A stretch of DNA of 64,000 nucleotides from Asterella californica (GCA_036924285.1 JAYKYS010000009.1:24284001-24348000); one strand, 5' to 3'. Positions 33,285 to 45,276 are shown, numbered from the stretch's first letter. Numbers and translations: made by a program. The notes: generated from the sequence alone by a model not told the origin.

Positions 33285-35657
33285 ATGGCCAACCAAGGAT
33301 CATCAAGTGGAGGTGCTGCTGCTGCTCAGCAACCTATTCAGTTTGATGCTGCTACGATGAAGATGTTCCAGGCTTTTTTCATGTTCATGCAGCAGCAGCA
33401 GAGCACAGAGAGGAAGGAGGTGTTAGCAACCAAGGCGTTACAATCTGTGGTGCACCAGATGGACCAGTTCAAGGGTACAGATATTTCCAAGTATGTGCGA
33501 TACTATGCTAGGGAGATGGAGGTGAACAAGGTGCCTGTGAAGGAGATGGTGGAGAACTTTGAGCTTGCTGTTGTCCCTGAGATTCGTGGGCGTGTGAAGG
33601 AGCTCAAGCAGCAGCAAGGACAAAGTTGGGAGAGCTTTATGTGAGCTTTGAAGGAGGAGTACTACACTGAAGATTCAGAGAGGGTGACCAAGAGAACGTT
33701 CTTGGAGTGGGTGGTTAAGCCCAACAAAGGTTTGTCTGTAAATGAGTTGTTAAGGGAATTTGATCGTCAGTATGCTCAGCTTTCTAGGACAGAAAAGCTT
33801 ACATTAGAGGTGGAGAAGACCGAGCTTTTCCTACAAGCAGCGGACGTGACTATCCAGGAGAAGCTTGAGCTGTTGCTGGAAGACAAGAGTGAGGAGAGAG
33901 GATTGAAGACTGACTGGAAGGAGGTTGAAGAGGTTGTCTCTTTGCTGACCAAGAGACAGAGAAGAAGGGACAAGGTGGTGGTAAGTGAAACAGCACCTCT
34001 GATAATTCCTGTCAAGCAGTTGCCTGCTAAGCCCGTTTTGGTAATTGCTAGAGAGGAAGACTCACCGCTTGATGAGTTGATTAAGGGTATGAAGGAGCTT
34101 AAGCTTAAGCTCACTAGGTTAGAAGAGAAGGAGCAGAATGTACAGCCTGCTATGCAGAGACCTCAGATGAGAGAAGGATTTGTTCATCGTTGTATATGGT
34201 GTGATAGCCTGGACCATGTAAGAAGAGATTGTGGGGAGTTTTCAGATGCATTGAGGAAGGATCTTATCTTCTTCAAAGATGGTAAGATCCATTTGAGAGA
34301 GACTGGGATGATGCTGGGAACCAACTTTGGCAAGGGTGGTATGAAGAGACTTGTGAATGATATATCAGCATCACATGCTGTTTCTCTTGTGAATGCTGCT
34401 ACGTGTGGAGTGAAAGTGGAAATGGAGAGAGAGAAAGGGACTACTGGGTTGTGGTCAGATGTAGTGCGGTCCGTAGCTAGAACAGAGCTAGACAAGGATG
34501 TGCTACGAAGGGTTGGCAACTCAATTAGAGAAACTACAGGATGGAATGACCCTGTGGATACTATGTCAGTGCATGCTTATGTTGCAAGAAGTCAGCATGA
34601 AGCTCTACTAGAAGAAAAACGTAGGAGGGAGGATGCAGGTGAGGCTTCTACAGCCAAACGACCTGCTACAAGGAGTGAAAGGGCTAGACCAGATGCAAGG
34701 CAGGAGACAACACCTACTCGGGAGGAGACTATGGAGGATCTACCATCTACAACACCAAAGGAGAAGGAGAGAAGCAAGGAGAAGGGTAAGATGCCTGCAT
34801 ACAAACTTCAGTCTGACATTGAGATTGCTACAGACTTGAAGCAGGTGTTAGAGAACCGTATCTTGAATGGGAAAGTTGAGTTTACTTTGGGTGAGATTCT
34901 TGGGATTGCAAAGCGTGAGTTCCATGAGGTTATTATAGATATCATCAAGAGGAAACGTCAGATTTTGGATGAAGCAGCTACGCTTAACGCTCTAGGGACC
35001 AAACTGTCGGAAAATGAGGAAGATGAGATTGCTGGTTATTGCTCTCAAGTATCAGAGGGAAGATCAGATCAGCACGTGAGGTTTGAAGATGAGGTGGAAG
35101 CATCGCAGAAGAGCCATTATTCTCACAACCATTGGGCGAGAGCAACCACAAAGACCTTAGTGAATCTGGGAGATCTAGAGGAACCTGTGGTGGCATTGAT
35201 TGATCATGGCTCAGAGATTAATCTGATGTCTAAGGAGCTGTACAAGCGTGGGAGATGGCCCATAGACACCGACCACGGATGGCTTTTCCGCGCTGCCAAC
35301 AACTAGAGGGGAGAACTCTATGGTGCTTGTCCCAACATCAAGGTAACTGTGGGTGACATCAGTGATGTTCAGAATTTCTTTGTGCAAGACATGTCAACCT
35401 ATCCTATCATTCTAGGGCAGCCTTACATTACTGCTGTTAGAATGGAGACACGAGTTATGGATGATGGTTCAGCCTATGCTAGGATACGTAGTAAAGACGG
35501 CAAAAGAGCTGTTCAGTTTTTGACTGTTGCTGCAGAACATGAGAGGAATCGTGATAGCTTGAGAGACCGTCCACTGCATAAGATTACTCAGGAGTTTAGA
35601 GAGTCTAGGGGTTTTGGCAGAGTACCATTGAAGAGCGAGACTTCAACGGTACAGTAG
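33285..35657 (+). pseudogene. E gag-protease, two nonsense codons
   Basis: The ATG at 33285 (MANQGSSSGG) starts a gag homologous to B: GTDISKYVRYYAREMEV, FELAVVPEIRGRVKEL, DSERVTKRTFLEWV and LSVNELLREFDRQY. It has one zinc knuckle CIWCDSLDHVRRDC and a protease with ALIDHGSEINLMS and YPIILGQPYITAVRM. In-frame stops occur at 33642-33644 (TGA after WESFM) and 35307-35309 (a TAG where B has CAG). It ends with TAG at 35655-35657, inside the region after the frameshift stem. The protein is more Lys/Glu-rich than B. A dead copy. Confidence 0.85.
35609..35652 (+). promoter_or_regulatory. E -1 ribosomal frameshift signal
   Basis: Gag codons AGG GGT TTT give the heptamer G GGT TTT (35609-35615). After a 6-nt spacer comes a 12-bp stem with one A-C mismatch (35622-35633 with 35641-35652) and a 7-nt loop. 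The heptamer and spacing match B, but the stem sequence is unrelated. This supports selection on the structure rather than on the sequence. The pol frame is -1 relative to gag. Confidence 0.72.
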
Positions 35658-35710
35658 AAATAGGATTCTCGCCTGATCTAGTAAAGGAGGAAGCTTTATC
35701 CACTAGCTTC

Positions 35711-36153
35711 TTGGGATTGACGTCATGTGGATCAGTATGTTATAGGAAGGTTGAGAATCTGAAGAGGTTTGAGAGGCAACATGTGAAGTATGTACAACAG
35801 TCTTTGTGGGATAATGGAGAGTTAGCAAGAGATGAATACGTATCTGGAGTGTTTGAAGAGCAGTATTTGGTAGACACTATAGGGGAGTTGAAATCGATAG
35901 TAGAAAGTTCTATAGATGATGTAGATAGAGTGATGAGAGTGAGCTCCAAGGAGCTTTATGATGTAATTGATAAGTTTATAGATCGGCAAGAGGTGTATGT
36001 GGAGACCAAGTACAAGTCAGTAGCAAAGAAAGTCAAACCAGTGGCTTTGCCTTTACCACTCGATTACAATCAGAAGATGGAGCAAGCTGCACGAGAACCG
36101 ACGCTTAGAGGACCGAGAAGAATTGGGCACCAGTTTACAGAAACAACACTGAA
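35711..36153 (+). pseudogene. E pol, N-terminal fragment
   Basis: About 150 codons matching the N-terminal, pre-RT part of B pol: YVSGVFEEQYLVDTIGELKS, then KYKSVAKKVKPVALPLPLDYNQKMEQAAREPTLRGP and GHQFTETTL align with B residues about 75-205. The sequence then runs into A-IV LTR sequence at about 36153, so RT, RNase H and integrase are lost. Codons after TTLN derive from the LTR. Confidence 0.8.
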
Positions 36154-36226
36154 TTTGTGGGCACCACATACGCCCACCCTCACATGTTTGCGTCCCCGCA
36201 AACATCAGTGGTTCCTGCACTTCTGT

Positions 36227-37034
36227 TTACGTCCAGTACTTCTTGACGCGCCACCCATTAACACGAGTGGTCATCAGTGTACCGTCCAACTCTTCCAACT
36301 GCAAGGAGCCATTGTCGAAGACCTCTAAGACACGGTAAGGTCCCATCCAGCGAAGATGAAGTTTCCCGGGGAACTTAATATGACGGTTGTTGTAGAGAAG
36401 CACCAAGTCCCCATCCACAACAGTCACCTTCCTCAACTTGCTATCGTAGTTTACCTTACGTTGCGCTTGCACCTCGTATGTCTTCTCTAAAGCTGCATTC
36501 CTGTCTTCTTCAAACTCTACGAAGTTCAGAAGACGCTGCTCCTGGCTCTCTTCTTCTCTCATGCGTTCGGATACGGCTAACCGGTATGTTGGGACCTCTA
36601 ACTCTATGGGCACAATGGGCGTCATGCCGTAAGTTAGGTAGAAAGGCGTCTTCTGGGTTGTGACTTTAGGTGAAATTCTGAAAGCCCACAACACAGATGG
36701 CAGTTTCGTGTCCCAGTCATGCGCATGGTTAACAGTTACCTTGTTCAGGATGTTACACAGAAGACCGTTCGACTTCTCCGTCAGCCCATTCGCTTTCGGG
36801 TTGTATGGCGTCATCTTCCGATGCTTAATCCTGAAGTATTGGGTCAGGAGGGAGATAGTCTCATTTAAGAAATGAGTGCCCCTATCTGACACCAATTCCA
36901 GCGAACATCCATACCTAGTGATGATTTTATGCCATAGGAACCTTGCTACTACTGCGGCATCGTTCTTTCTCGTGGCCTCGCCTTCCACCATCTTGGTGGC
37001 ATAGTCGGTAGCTATTAAGATGTACCTTGCTCGT
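36227..37034 (-). pseudogene. A-IV integrase, C-terminal part
   Basis: The open stretch covers the integrase core and C-terminus: ARYILIATDYATKMVEGEATRK (first D), SDRGTHFLNE (second D), NPKANGLTEKSNG (E), FRISPKVTTQKTPFYLTYG, then the C-terminal VVDGDLVLLYNNRHIKF to RVNGWRVKKYWT. It reads through the point where A-III is frameshifted. The N-terminal zinc part lies across solo LTR F, at 39550 and beyond. The stop at 36227 is followed by the polypurine tract (36169-36183) and the 3' LTR end at 36168. Confidence 0.88.
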
Positions 37035-39549
37035 TGTCGTGTGACGTGCTTTCTTATCTGGGAATACACCGAGTATCTAGCTGTAGAGAGTACGTGTCGC
37101 ACTCCGTGACTCAGAACCAGTGACCACCCAAACCTCTCTCTGATCTCCAAGTACACTTTGAACCTTTCTCGCTACGATATCCTCACGTCCTATCGGCAGA
37201 TCTCTCTCTTACTCGACTAGGAATAGAACCGGGATAACAAGCACGGGCAACCTGTTCCTGCCATCATCGCAAGCACTCTTGGGTCTACTGGTCATCACTC
37301 CAGCCTCACCACAAGAAAAATACCAGCACTCCTAATAGAAAAGAAACCTAAGCGCAACGCCCGCACACAAATCCAACCAAAACCAACTGGGCGTACAAAC
37401 AGGCATGCGGGTATGGAGAGGATCCAAACACAGGAAATACAGTCAAGAACTCTCCACACCCATGATCAAGTGCTCTGAAGCACTGGCAAAACCTCCAGGT
37501 CGACCTGTTCTTCAAAGAATCTTAACTCTTGCGCCTTTCGGAGCAAGAACCTCTCAACTTTACCTCGCTGTCACTCCTCAACCACAGCTCAGAATGAGAT
37601 GAAACCAAGGCCAGCAGATAGCCTGTAGAATAATCTCTCTATTAAGGTATTACATGCAGAGATATCATCTCTGAGTTGGCATCTATGCCCTTCCAAAGTT
37701 CGTTGTTTCTATAACACGATACTAGTTCAACAGAACTTTGCTGTTCGATTCCTCACAAACCACTCGATCAAAACAGCTCAAACTTCTCAGGAAGCTAATG
37801 TGTCACCATCACTACCACTCTGTAAAATTTCACCAGCAGATCTTCAACCAAACTCTCGGAACGATCAAGCCCTTATCGCTGTTTTTATAACATGATACTA
37901 TTTCGACAGAACTTTGCTGTTCGATTCCTCATAAACCGCTCGATCAAAACAGCTCAAACTTCTCAGGAAGCTAATGTGTCACCATCACTACCACTCTGTA
38001 AAGTTTCACCAGCAGATCCTCAACCAAACTCTTGGAATGATCCAAGTCCTTTTCGTCAATGACACAAGGCGATATGCAGACCCTTGTGCACAAAAACAAC
38101 GTTTCTCTTCAACCCAATAATCCAAATGGTTTCAAATTTCACAGGTAGGTAGCTGACTGTACCTTCTCAGACCCTGGAAGGTTTCATATCGAAATTCGAC
38201 CTCAAACTCTCCATATCTCTCTCAATGTCTCATGTTTACAGTCGCCTACTATCATAGCCTCCGATTTGAGACACCCAACTTCAGCCGGCCATAACTTTTT
38301 CACTCCGGCTTGGAATCGATTGATCTCTGAGTCCATCAGCAAGCCCATCTCAAGAGCTTTCCGGCAACAGTCAATTCATCTCCAGCAACCTCACAGAACT
38401 CCCAGAAAGCGAGAAAGACCTCACGGAAATGAAATTGGTCACGAATTTGACCCCCTCAGCTTCAATTGATCGTAACTTTCTCATCCGCGCTTCAAATCCA
38501 GCAACCATTGAGTCCACGGGCATCCTCGTCTCCCAAGCTTTCCAACCATAGCTCACACTCCGCGAATGGACCCCTGGAAGTGTCTCTACCCTCGAAAACG
38601 TGAAAGGAACTTGGTAGAAGGTGATTGGTCAAACTTTCGACCAATGAGAAACAAGTTGACAAAAAGGTTTTTGTCTTCACTCACATGACAAACACACAAA
38701 GAACGAATTTTTATCCAAGAGTACCATTTAGGCCTCAAAGTTTATATTGAACAAACTCCAAACACGTGCCGTTGACGATGCCGTCGGCAACGAAGCACGT
38801 AAACACGAAGTACAAACTACACTCAATAGAGAGTCAGAATCCCGACTCTAAAACGGTTGACAATAAACGGCACTACAAAAGGAACTGATGAAGCTATTAT
38901 CTGGTTGTAATAATCCTCACCAAAGTTCCTCACGACAAACTCTCGATGCACCACCTTTGGTCGACTGTAACAACGTATTTCGACCCAGGTGTTGAACGGA
39001 ACTCTCGCTGGGAAGTTCAGATCCAACGGAGGATCCATACCACATCAAAGCAAGATGTAGACAGTAAGATCCCAAACAGCGTCGTAAGTGACAATGGGAA
39101 GAACGATAGGATCCGGAGTAGCCATCACCGCAGCCATAAACGACTCTCCCCAATGAGCTACCATAAATACTCGAAAGTGATCTCGCGGCAGACAATGGAT
39201 CTTAATGACGAACGGATGCGCAAGTGGAAGATCAGGAGCACGAAAGGGTTCTCCGTTCATGCCTACCACTCGCACTGCCGCTTACTTCATCCGATGTTAC
39301 TGATCACACTCCACTAGACTTGGATACTCTACACTCTATATCTCAAGCTCCGCGCACCTCTCTTCTTATACATCAATCTCACATGTGACGACAAAAGTAC
39401 TACTCTTATCTCCACTCAGCGAAGAGTACATGGATCGTCCACGTGGAGCCTTATCTTTTGACACGATAAGGTCTCAGTGGCTCTTCAACACCAAACACGT
39501 ACGAAGGATATGTGGTGGTTTCACACCCTAGCCAATCCACAACACGACA
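37035..39549 (-). mobile_element. F: solo LTR inserted in A-IV integrase
   Basis: 2515 bp with 8-bp terminal inverted repeats TGTCGTGT/ACACGACA, flanked by TCGT on both sides (37031-37034 and 39550-39553). Removing it restores the integrase reading seen in A-III near 12540. There is no primer site, gag or pol, and only short unsupported reading frames, so it is a solo LTR. The TGTCG ends and the 4-bp duplication link it to the B/E group. The orientation is a guess, from blocks that resemble the B LTR in reverse (ATAACTTTTTCACTCCGG near 38290). Confidence 0.82.
37706..38060. repeat. Tandem duplication of about 177 bp inside F
   Basis: Two adjacent copies share long identical blocks such as CAGCTCAAACTTCTCAGGAA and GCTAATGTGTCACCATCACT, with scattered substitutions. 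LTRs often carry such duplications in their promoter or enhancer part; here that role is inference only. Confidence 0.75.
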
Positions 39550-40440
39550 TCGTGTTCTTCTCGCCACCGGGGCGATAGGACCTACAAAGTCGATTTCCCA
39601 ATTTTCAAACGGGGCAAGCGGAAGAATAGGAGTAAGAGGCCACCTTGTTGTAGCGGTCGGTCTTCCCATCCTCTGGCATGCATCGCACTTCCTGATCTCC
39701 TGAAAAGTGTCTCGGTACATAGTTGGCCACCAGTATCCGACGTCTAGCATCTTTTTCACTGTGGTCTTCAATCCGTAGTGAAGACCTGTGATCACTGACT
39801 TTATCTCTGACGGCTCGAGACATCTTCTCAGCTTCTCGTCATGTCCCTTTCGAAACAGGATACCCTGGAAGATAGCATATGGACCTACCTTGTGTAAGAA
39901 GACGGCCTTCTGCTCCGCATCCATTCCCTCGGGATACTGTTGGTCTTCCAAGAACTTCCTCAAGTCCTTGAAGATCGACTCTTCTGTGGAAGTCGTAAAG
40001 ACTGGATCAGAAGATCTAGTCTCGTCTTCTGGGAAGCAGGCGGTACGCCCCCCCTCAGATGAAAGTGTCTCTGCGAAAACTGAAAATAACTTCTCGTCTG
40101 GAAACTCGTCTTCCACTTCATCTTCTCGTCGTTCTGTTTCCAATCTGGATAGGTAGTCAGCATTAACATGTTGTCTTCCGGACCTGTACTCAACTGTGTA
40201 AGTAAATTCCTGGAGTAGGAGAATCCACCTAGCTATCCTGCCAGACAAATCTGCTTTCTTTACAAGATGTTTCAAAGAGAAGTGATCTACATAGAAGACG
40301 AACGGGTTTGCTAGAAGATAGTGTCTAAACTTCCTACAGGAGTAAATCATGCCAAGACACTCCCTTTCAGTTGTCGAGTACTTCTTCTCTGCATCACTGA
40401 GCTGTCTTCCCGCGTAGTATATAATCCTTCTTCTTCTCAT
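39550..40440 (-). pseudogene. A-IV RNase H, spacer and integrase zinc domain
   Basis: The open stretch includes RNase H (YYAGRQLSDAEKKYSTTERECLG, FYVDHFSLKHL, HVNADYLSRL), the acidic spacer and the integrase HHCC domain (GLHYGLKTTVKKMLDVGYWW, KCDACQRMG). Here the integrase zinc part is continuous with RNase H, whereas A-III has a stop between them. The frame continues only into F sequence. Upstream, a 5-bp deletion near 40420 separates it from the RT frame. Confidence 0.86.
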
Positions 40441-43015
40441 CTTTCTGACTCAACACCACCCCGATGGCGAAAGCAGAAACATCCACATAAATGTGGAAGA
40501 CTCTTTCCCAATCAGGCGGCCGTAGGACAGGGGATTCCGACAGAAGCCTCTTCATTTCTTCGAATGCTTCCTGCTGCTCAGAAGACCAAATGTATGGTTC
40601 GTCTTTCTTCAGCAACTTAGTGAGTCTCCCTGCTACCTCTGCGTACCTGTCAATAAACCTCCTGTAGTATCCTACGTTGCCAAGGAAGCTTCTCAACTGT
40701 GTCAGGTTAGCAGGTGGATGGAGTTTCATGATGACTTCCACCTTAGCATAGTCGACTTCTATACCTCTTCCGGAAATCCTATGTCCTAGCAAGATCCCTT
40801 CTGACATACCAAAGAAGCATTTCTCAGGGTGAAGTGCCAAACGATGTTCTCTACACTTCAGAAAACACTTCCTTAGAAATATCAAGTGGTCTTCTCTTGA
40901 TCCAAACACACAGAAGTCATCCAAGAAAATCTCCATAAAGGTGCGAAGATACTCCTTGAAGATTGTAATCATCAACCTCTGGAACGTGGCGGGTGCATTG
41001 CATAAACCAAACGGCATTTGATTGTACGCGTACGTGCCCCAATCAGTAGTGAAAGTGATTTTCGACTTGTCTTCTTCTCTGATCAAAACTTGGTTGTACT
41101 CAGAATACCCATCCAGGAAGCTGTAGAACTCATGTCCTGCTACCTGGTCTAACACAGAGTCGGTGAATGGTAAGGGGTGGTGATCCTTTTTCATGGCCAA
41201 GTTCAGCTTTCGGAAGTCCTGACACACTCGGATCTTCCCTGTCTGCTTCTTCGGCACGATGACAATAGGAGCTACCCACTCACTGCTAAGTACTGGGAAG
41301 ATGACTCCTGCCTTCAAGTATTGGTCAATCTGATCCTTCACCAGAAGCGAGTACTTGGGGTTGAGCCGGTACTGCCTCTGCCGTGCAGGAACAACGCCCT
41401 CTAGCAAGTCGATGCGATGCTCTCCCAACTCTCGAGGTATGCCCTTCATGTCATCTATGGTCCACGTGAAGACATCATGGAACTCCGTTAGAAGTTCTGG
41501 AAAGTCTTCCAACTGCTGGCCCTCGATCACCTTGAAAAGCTTCAGCTTCTTCCCAGGAGCAACCTCCATCTCTTGGAGATCATCCGGGTCTACCATTCCT
41601 ATAGTGTGGCTGTACTCACTAGCACCAAAGTATTCTGGTTTGGGAGCTTCTTCTAGTTCAGATTCGTCTTCTGGAAGACCAACTGTCGGACCTTCCGAAG
41701 AGAAGACGGTATTCTCGTCTTCTGGAAGACCAACTATCGGATCTTCCGAAGGGAAGACGGTAGTCTCGTCTTCTGGAAGCTCTTCTTCCGCAATCTCGTA
41801 GCACTCAATGTATCCACAGACCACATCTTCCACTTTCTTTGCTACTTCTGTAGCACACACGTTATTCACCATAAACTCATTATACCGTTCATCATTGTCA
41901 GAAGACGCAGCCGAGTCTTCTGAAGTGTACCCCTCTGTTGTAGACGGAGTTTCACCTTGGTGTCCAATCTTGATCCTAGGAAGCGAGACATTAGCCTTCT
42001 CACCTTGCTTGGGTGTAGGATTGGGAAATCTCAAACGATGCCTTCTCCAGTCGGTATTCACATTTGCAGCATACAGCCAGGGTCTTCCTATCAACACCTG
42101 ATATCCAACCTTAGCTACAGGTCGCAAAATGATGTAAGTGAGGTAAAAAGATACTCCACCAATTACCGTGAGGACATCTTTCAGTTGCCCCAAAGGTCGT
42201 CTTGTGGTCTGGTCCGCCATTCTGAGAATTCTCGGAGTAGGCTAGAATTCAGTGAAGCCTAGGGCATGCACCGTTTCTTCCGTCATGATGTTAACTCCGG
42301 AGCCGGAATCAATGGGTACATTCTTCAGAAGACAGCCATGGATCTCCATATCAAGTTCTGGGGCTCCCAAGTCCTCATGCTCTATCCTTAGGATCGGGGT
42401 GCTCTTGGGAAGTTTAGCTGCCCTCCTCTTCCTCGATCCTCGGAGCATAGATTGTAACAACTTCCTGTAACCAGCGTTGTCATCCAACAGCTGTTGGAAG
42501 GTTACATCCGCCTTCTGATTCCACAAGTCTCGCAAGAAGTCGTAAGGAGATCTTTTTAGAAGAGTGACTGGTGTTTCCAACAGAGAAGATGTAGTGGCTG
42601 CTTCCTTGGGTGGAAGACCAGAAGAGTGTCTTCCCTCGACTGGAGGCTGTTCCCGTGAGACAGGTGTCGCCGTAGTCGGTGTAGGAAGCTGCTGTACTAT
42701 CTTCCGTCTCTTCTCTAGCTCTTCTTGCATGATCGCTTCAACCTCTTGTCTTATGTCAGGAGCAAAGTACTTCGGATCTTCTCGGTCGTAAGTAGGAGAA
42801 GACGGCCGCTCGGGAGAAGATGACCTCTCCTTACGCTGCTTCTTCTTCTTGACGTCCTTCTGGCGAGATTCTGACTTCCCTTTGCTTCTGGTACTTACCT
42901 TGAACACAGCTTCATCCAAAACTTCCTCAGGAGGCCAGCTATCTGAATTCGAGTCAGGATTCCAAACAGTACCATCCGTCAAAGTGAGAGATGACGCTTC
43001 TTCAAGTGTCTTCAT
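40394..43015 (-). pseudogene. A-IV protease and reverse transcriptase
   Basis: Protease is at 43015-42242 with NVPIDSGSGVNIMTE; a TAG just after GFTEF interrupts it. The frame resumes at MADQTTRRPLGQLKDV and runs 608 residues through the acidic linker (two 17-residue repeats) into RT: SEWVAPIVIVPKKQTGKIRV, MPFGLCNAPATFQRLM, catalytic FLDDFCVFG, and VGYYRRFIDRYAEV. It extends to the start of RNase H (YVDVSAFAIGVVLSQ), where a 5-bp deletion shifts the frame. RT itself looks complete, but no continuous polyprotein is possible. Confidence 0.88.
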
Positions 43016-44914
43016 CGATATGGAGACAATCCGTACAATCCCCAGGATCTTCTTCTTCTACCGTGATGTGTTGTACCACTGCTAACTCGAGCTTATAAGA
43101 TGATGCAGCTTCTGCAGGAGGCGTGGTATCTGCAAATCTCACCATTTGTCGTGGTCGTAAGGTCTGAGGACAATTCCCTGTGAAATGACCGGCTTCCTTA
43201 CAGTTCTCACACAAGGGCACTTGCCCAATCTGTCTTCTCGGGTGAGGACAGGTGGACCACCAGTGTCCTGTCTCTCCACAATTATTGCACGCTCTAGGAA
43301 GAGGATTGAGAGGTCGTTGTGATGAAGAAGGCTGCCAGGGTGTCCTGGTCTGTACATTGCTAGCTCTATCTCTCGGTACATAACGATTATATTGGGCGGG
43401 AGGCGTAGGAGTGAAGGGTTGGATCGTCTCGATCTTATAGCAGGTTTCCCCACTGAGATCGTGTAGATATCCCTCATCATCTTCTTCTCATCCTGCCCAG
43501 TTGACCGCTTGGTCCTGCGTACACTGATCTCTGGTGTGTCCAGAAGAGTTACAAAGGTTGCACCAAAGGTTTGGCCGGGAAGCCGTAGGCTGCTTCTGCT
43601 TGTCCTTCTGGTTCAGAAGATGAACTTTCAGGTCGGCAAACTGCTTCAGAACCTCATCGATGCGGGGATCAGGTGCAGACTGAATGATCTGAGTTTGAGG
43701 CATCTTCTGCACAACTTCCTCCCTGCTCGCGTCTTCTCCTTCTTCTTCTTCCGCGTCTTCTTCTCTTGTTCAGATTCGGATTCTAAATTTTTGACAGTAG
43801 ACTCTTCAGAAGTAGAGGCTGCTTCCGAATCACTGTTATCAGTTTCAGTGGACTTGGACTTCTTCTTGGACTTCCGGGAAGACTTCTTCGACTTCTTGGA
43901 CTTCTTCGAGGTCTTCCCTTTGTCTTTCGTCATATTCCGAGTGATGCTCGAGGTTTCATACTGCTCGGCATGCTTCTGTACCTCCGCTAAATCATCACCT
44001 CCTCCTCTTCTGTAGTACAATTCCATGTCCTGGGACAATCCTCCCAAGTATCAGTCCACAGCTTGCTGAGCACAGTAGCCGGGTCTTCCTTGGTTCTGAG
44101 GGATGTGATCCAAGAGATCTTCAAACCTCTCGGTGTAATCCCGCAGTGTCTCTTTCTTCTTCCGTTCGAGCCTCTGAAGCTCTATGAGGGTCATACGATC
44201 ATAGCCTACTCCTCTGAACCTCTTCAGAAAAGCTGCCTTCAGAGTAGCCCAAGCGGTCATTACTACAACATCATCCAACGTTTTACTCATCCACTTCCTT
44301 CCTTTCCCTTTGATCAAACTGGGAAATACACGGAGTCTGTCAACATCAGCGTCTTCCTTGTTGGATCTAGAGATGGTCTCGAACATCATGATGAAGTCGT
44401 CCGCATCATCATCATCGTCGTACGGATGGTACTTCTGCCGAGTGTGGGAAGCCATGTTGACTGCCGGTTGGTGCGACTGCCAATTTCCTTCTTCCTTAGG
44501 TCCAGGTGGTGGAGATGGTCTTCTCGAAGGTCCAGGCCTGTCTGAATCAGGAAGATCGTCTTCTGAGTCAGAGCTACTGTCACTGCTACCTCCCGAGACG
44601 GCTGGAACAATCTCCTCCAGTCTTCCTTCACCTTGAGAAGCTTCTCCCGCACTTGGGAAGACGTCTTCCGAGTAACCAGTACCGAAATCTACTTTATACA
44701 CGTGATCACCCGGTTAACTTCTGTCTTCGCCAAAGATTATGCTCGAGATGGAAGGCTCTTCCAACTCTACCGATCGGATCTTCCTGAGCTCTTCTTCTTT
44801 CCTTTGGTGTCTCAGGGATATCCGCTGCTCTCTAGAAGCGGTTCGTTGGGGTGAGTTAACCCACTCAGGATCTTTACCCGTGCGTCTTCTGCTTCTTCCT
44901 CCGGTCGGAGGCAT
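43002..44914 (-). pseudogene. A-IV gag, several nonsense codons and frameshifts
   Basis: MPPTGGRSRRRTG at 44914 starts gag. The first stop is TAA where other copies have CAA (after FGEDRS, near 44714). Next is TGA for TGG (after AQQAVD, near 44051), then a 1-bp frameshift near 43725, then TGA for TGG after QAVNWAG (43488). Three CCHC knuckles remain readable (CNLCNSSGHTRDQC, CNNCGETGHWWSTC, CENCKEAGHFTGNC). A deletion of roughly 90 bp near 43015 removes part of the linker before protease. The lesions are mostly C-to-T or G-to-A. Confidence 0.86.
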
Positions 44915-45257
44915 CCACCAGAGTACTGAGAACAGATGTCTCTATTCTTCTACCACTAGATCCGGGAGACCAAATGACTGAACAACCGATCACAAGTTCA
45001 GAACGTCTTCTTCTCCTGCTTCTGGTTGCACTCACTGCAATCTTCCAAGATCGAGTCTTCCAAGGAGTTCTTGGAAGCAGGGAAGCGGCTTCTTCCAACT
45101 TTCCTTGAGGTATCTTATCAGCTTCTGGTTGCGGTTCCCGTCTTCTAGCAAGATAGAGTCCCACAACACATTCAACTACAATCGAAGTTAGTTCGAAACG
45201 AACCTAACTAATGGCACACAGATCCAGGAAGCTTAGAACAGATGTTACTAAGATGAA

Positions 45258-45276
45258 ATCCTCGGCAGCGGCGCCA
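45258..45276 (-). promoter_or_regulatory. A-IV primer binding site, tRNA-Asp type
   Basis: The minus strand reads TGGCGCCGCTGCCGAGGAT. It matches the complement of the plant tRNA-Asp 3' end (TGGCGCCGTTGCCGGGGAT, from memory) with two mismatches. It lies 19 nt inside the LTR end as defined by the target duplication, an unusually long gap. Confidence 0.78.

Larger units (their letters stand above)
31962..36153 (+). mobile_element. E: truncated Ty3-type element related to B, plus strand
   Basis: In order: 5' LTR (31962-33208), putative primer site, gag-protease, -1 frameshift signal and the first 150 codons or so of pol. The element stops abruptly at about 36153, where the last 15 bp of the A-IV 3' LTR begin; the rest of pol and the 3' LTR are gone. 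The 5' LTR resembles the B-I LTR closely, while the proteins are only about half identical to B. The left flank ends ACGT; the uninserted LTR copy has ACGC at that place (49728-49731 region). Confidence 0.85.

Noticed and set aside
38266..39317. Short frames in F as possible genes
   Set aside because: None exceeds about 120 codons, none has a motif, and the region is bounded as a solo LTR by its ends and target duplication.
43139..43480. A 113-codon minus-strand frame beside A-IV gag
   Set aside because: The zinc knuckles are in a neighbouring frame; this one is an out-of-frame shadow that also appears in A-III (61253-61687).
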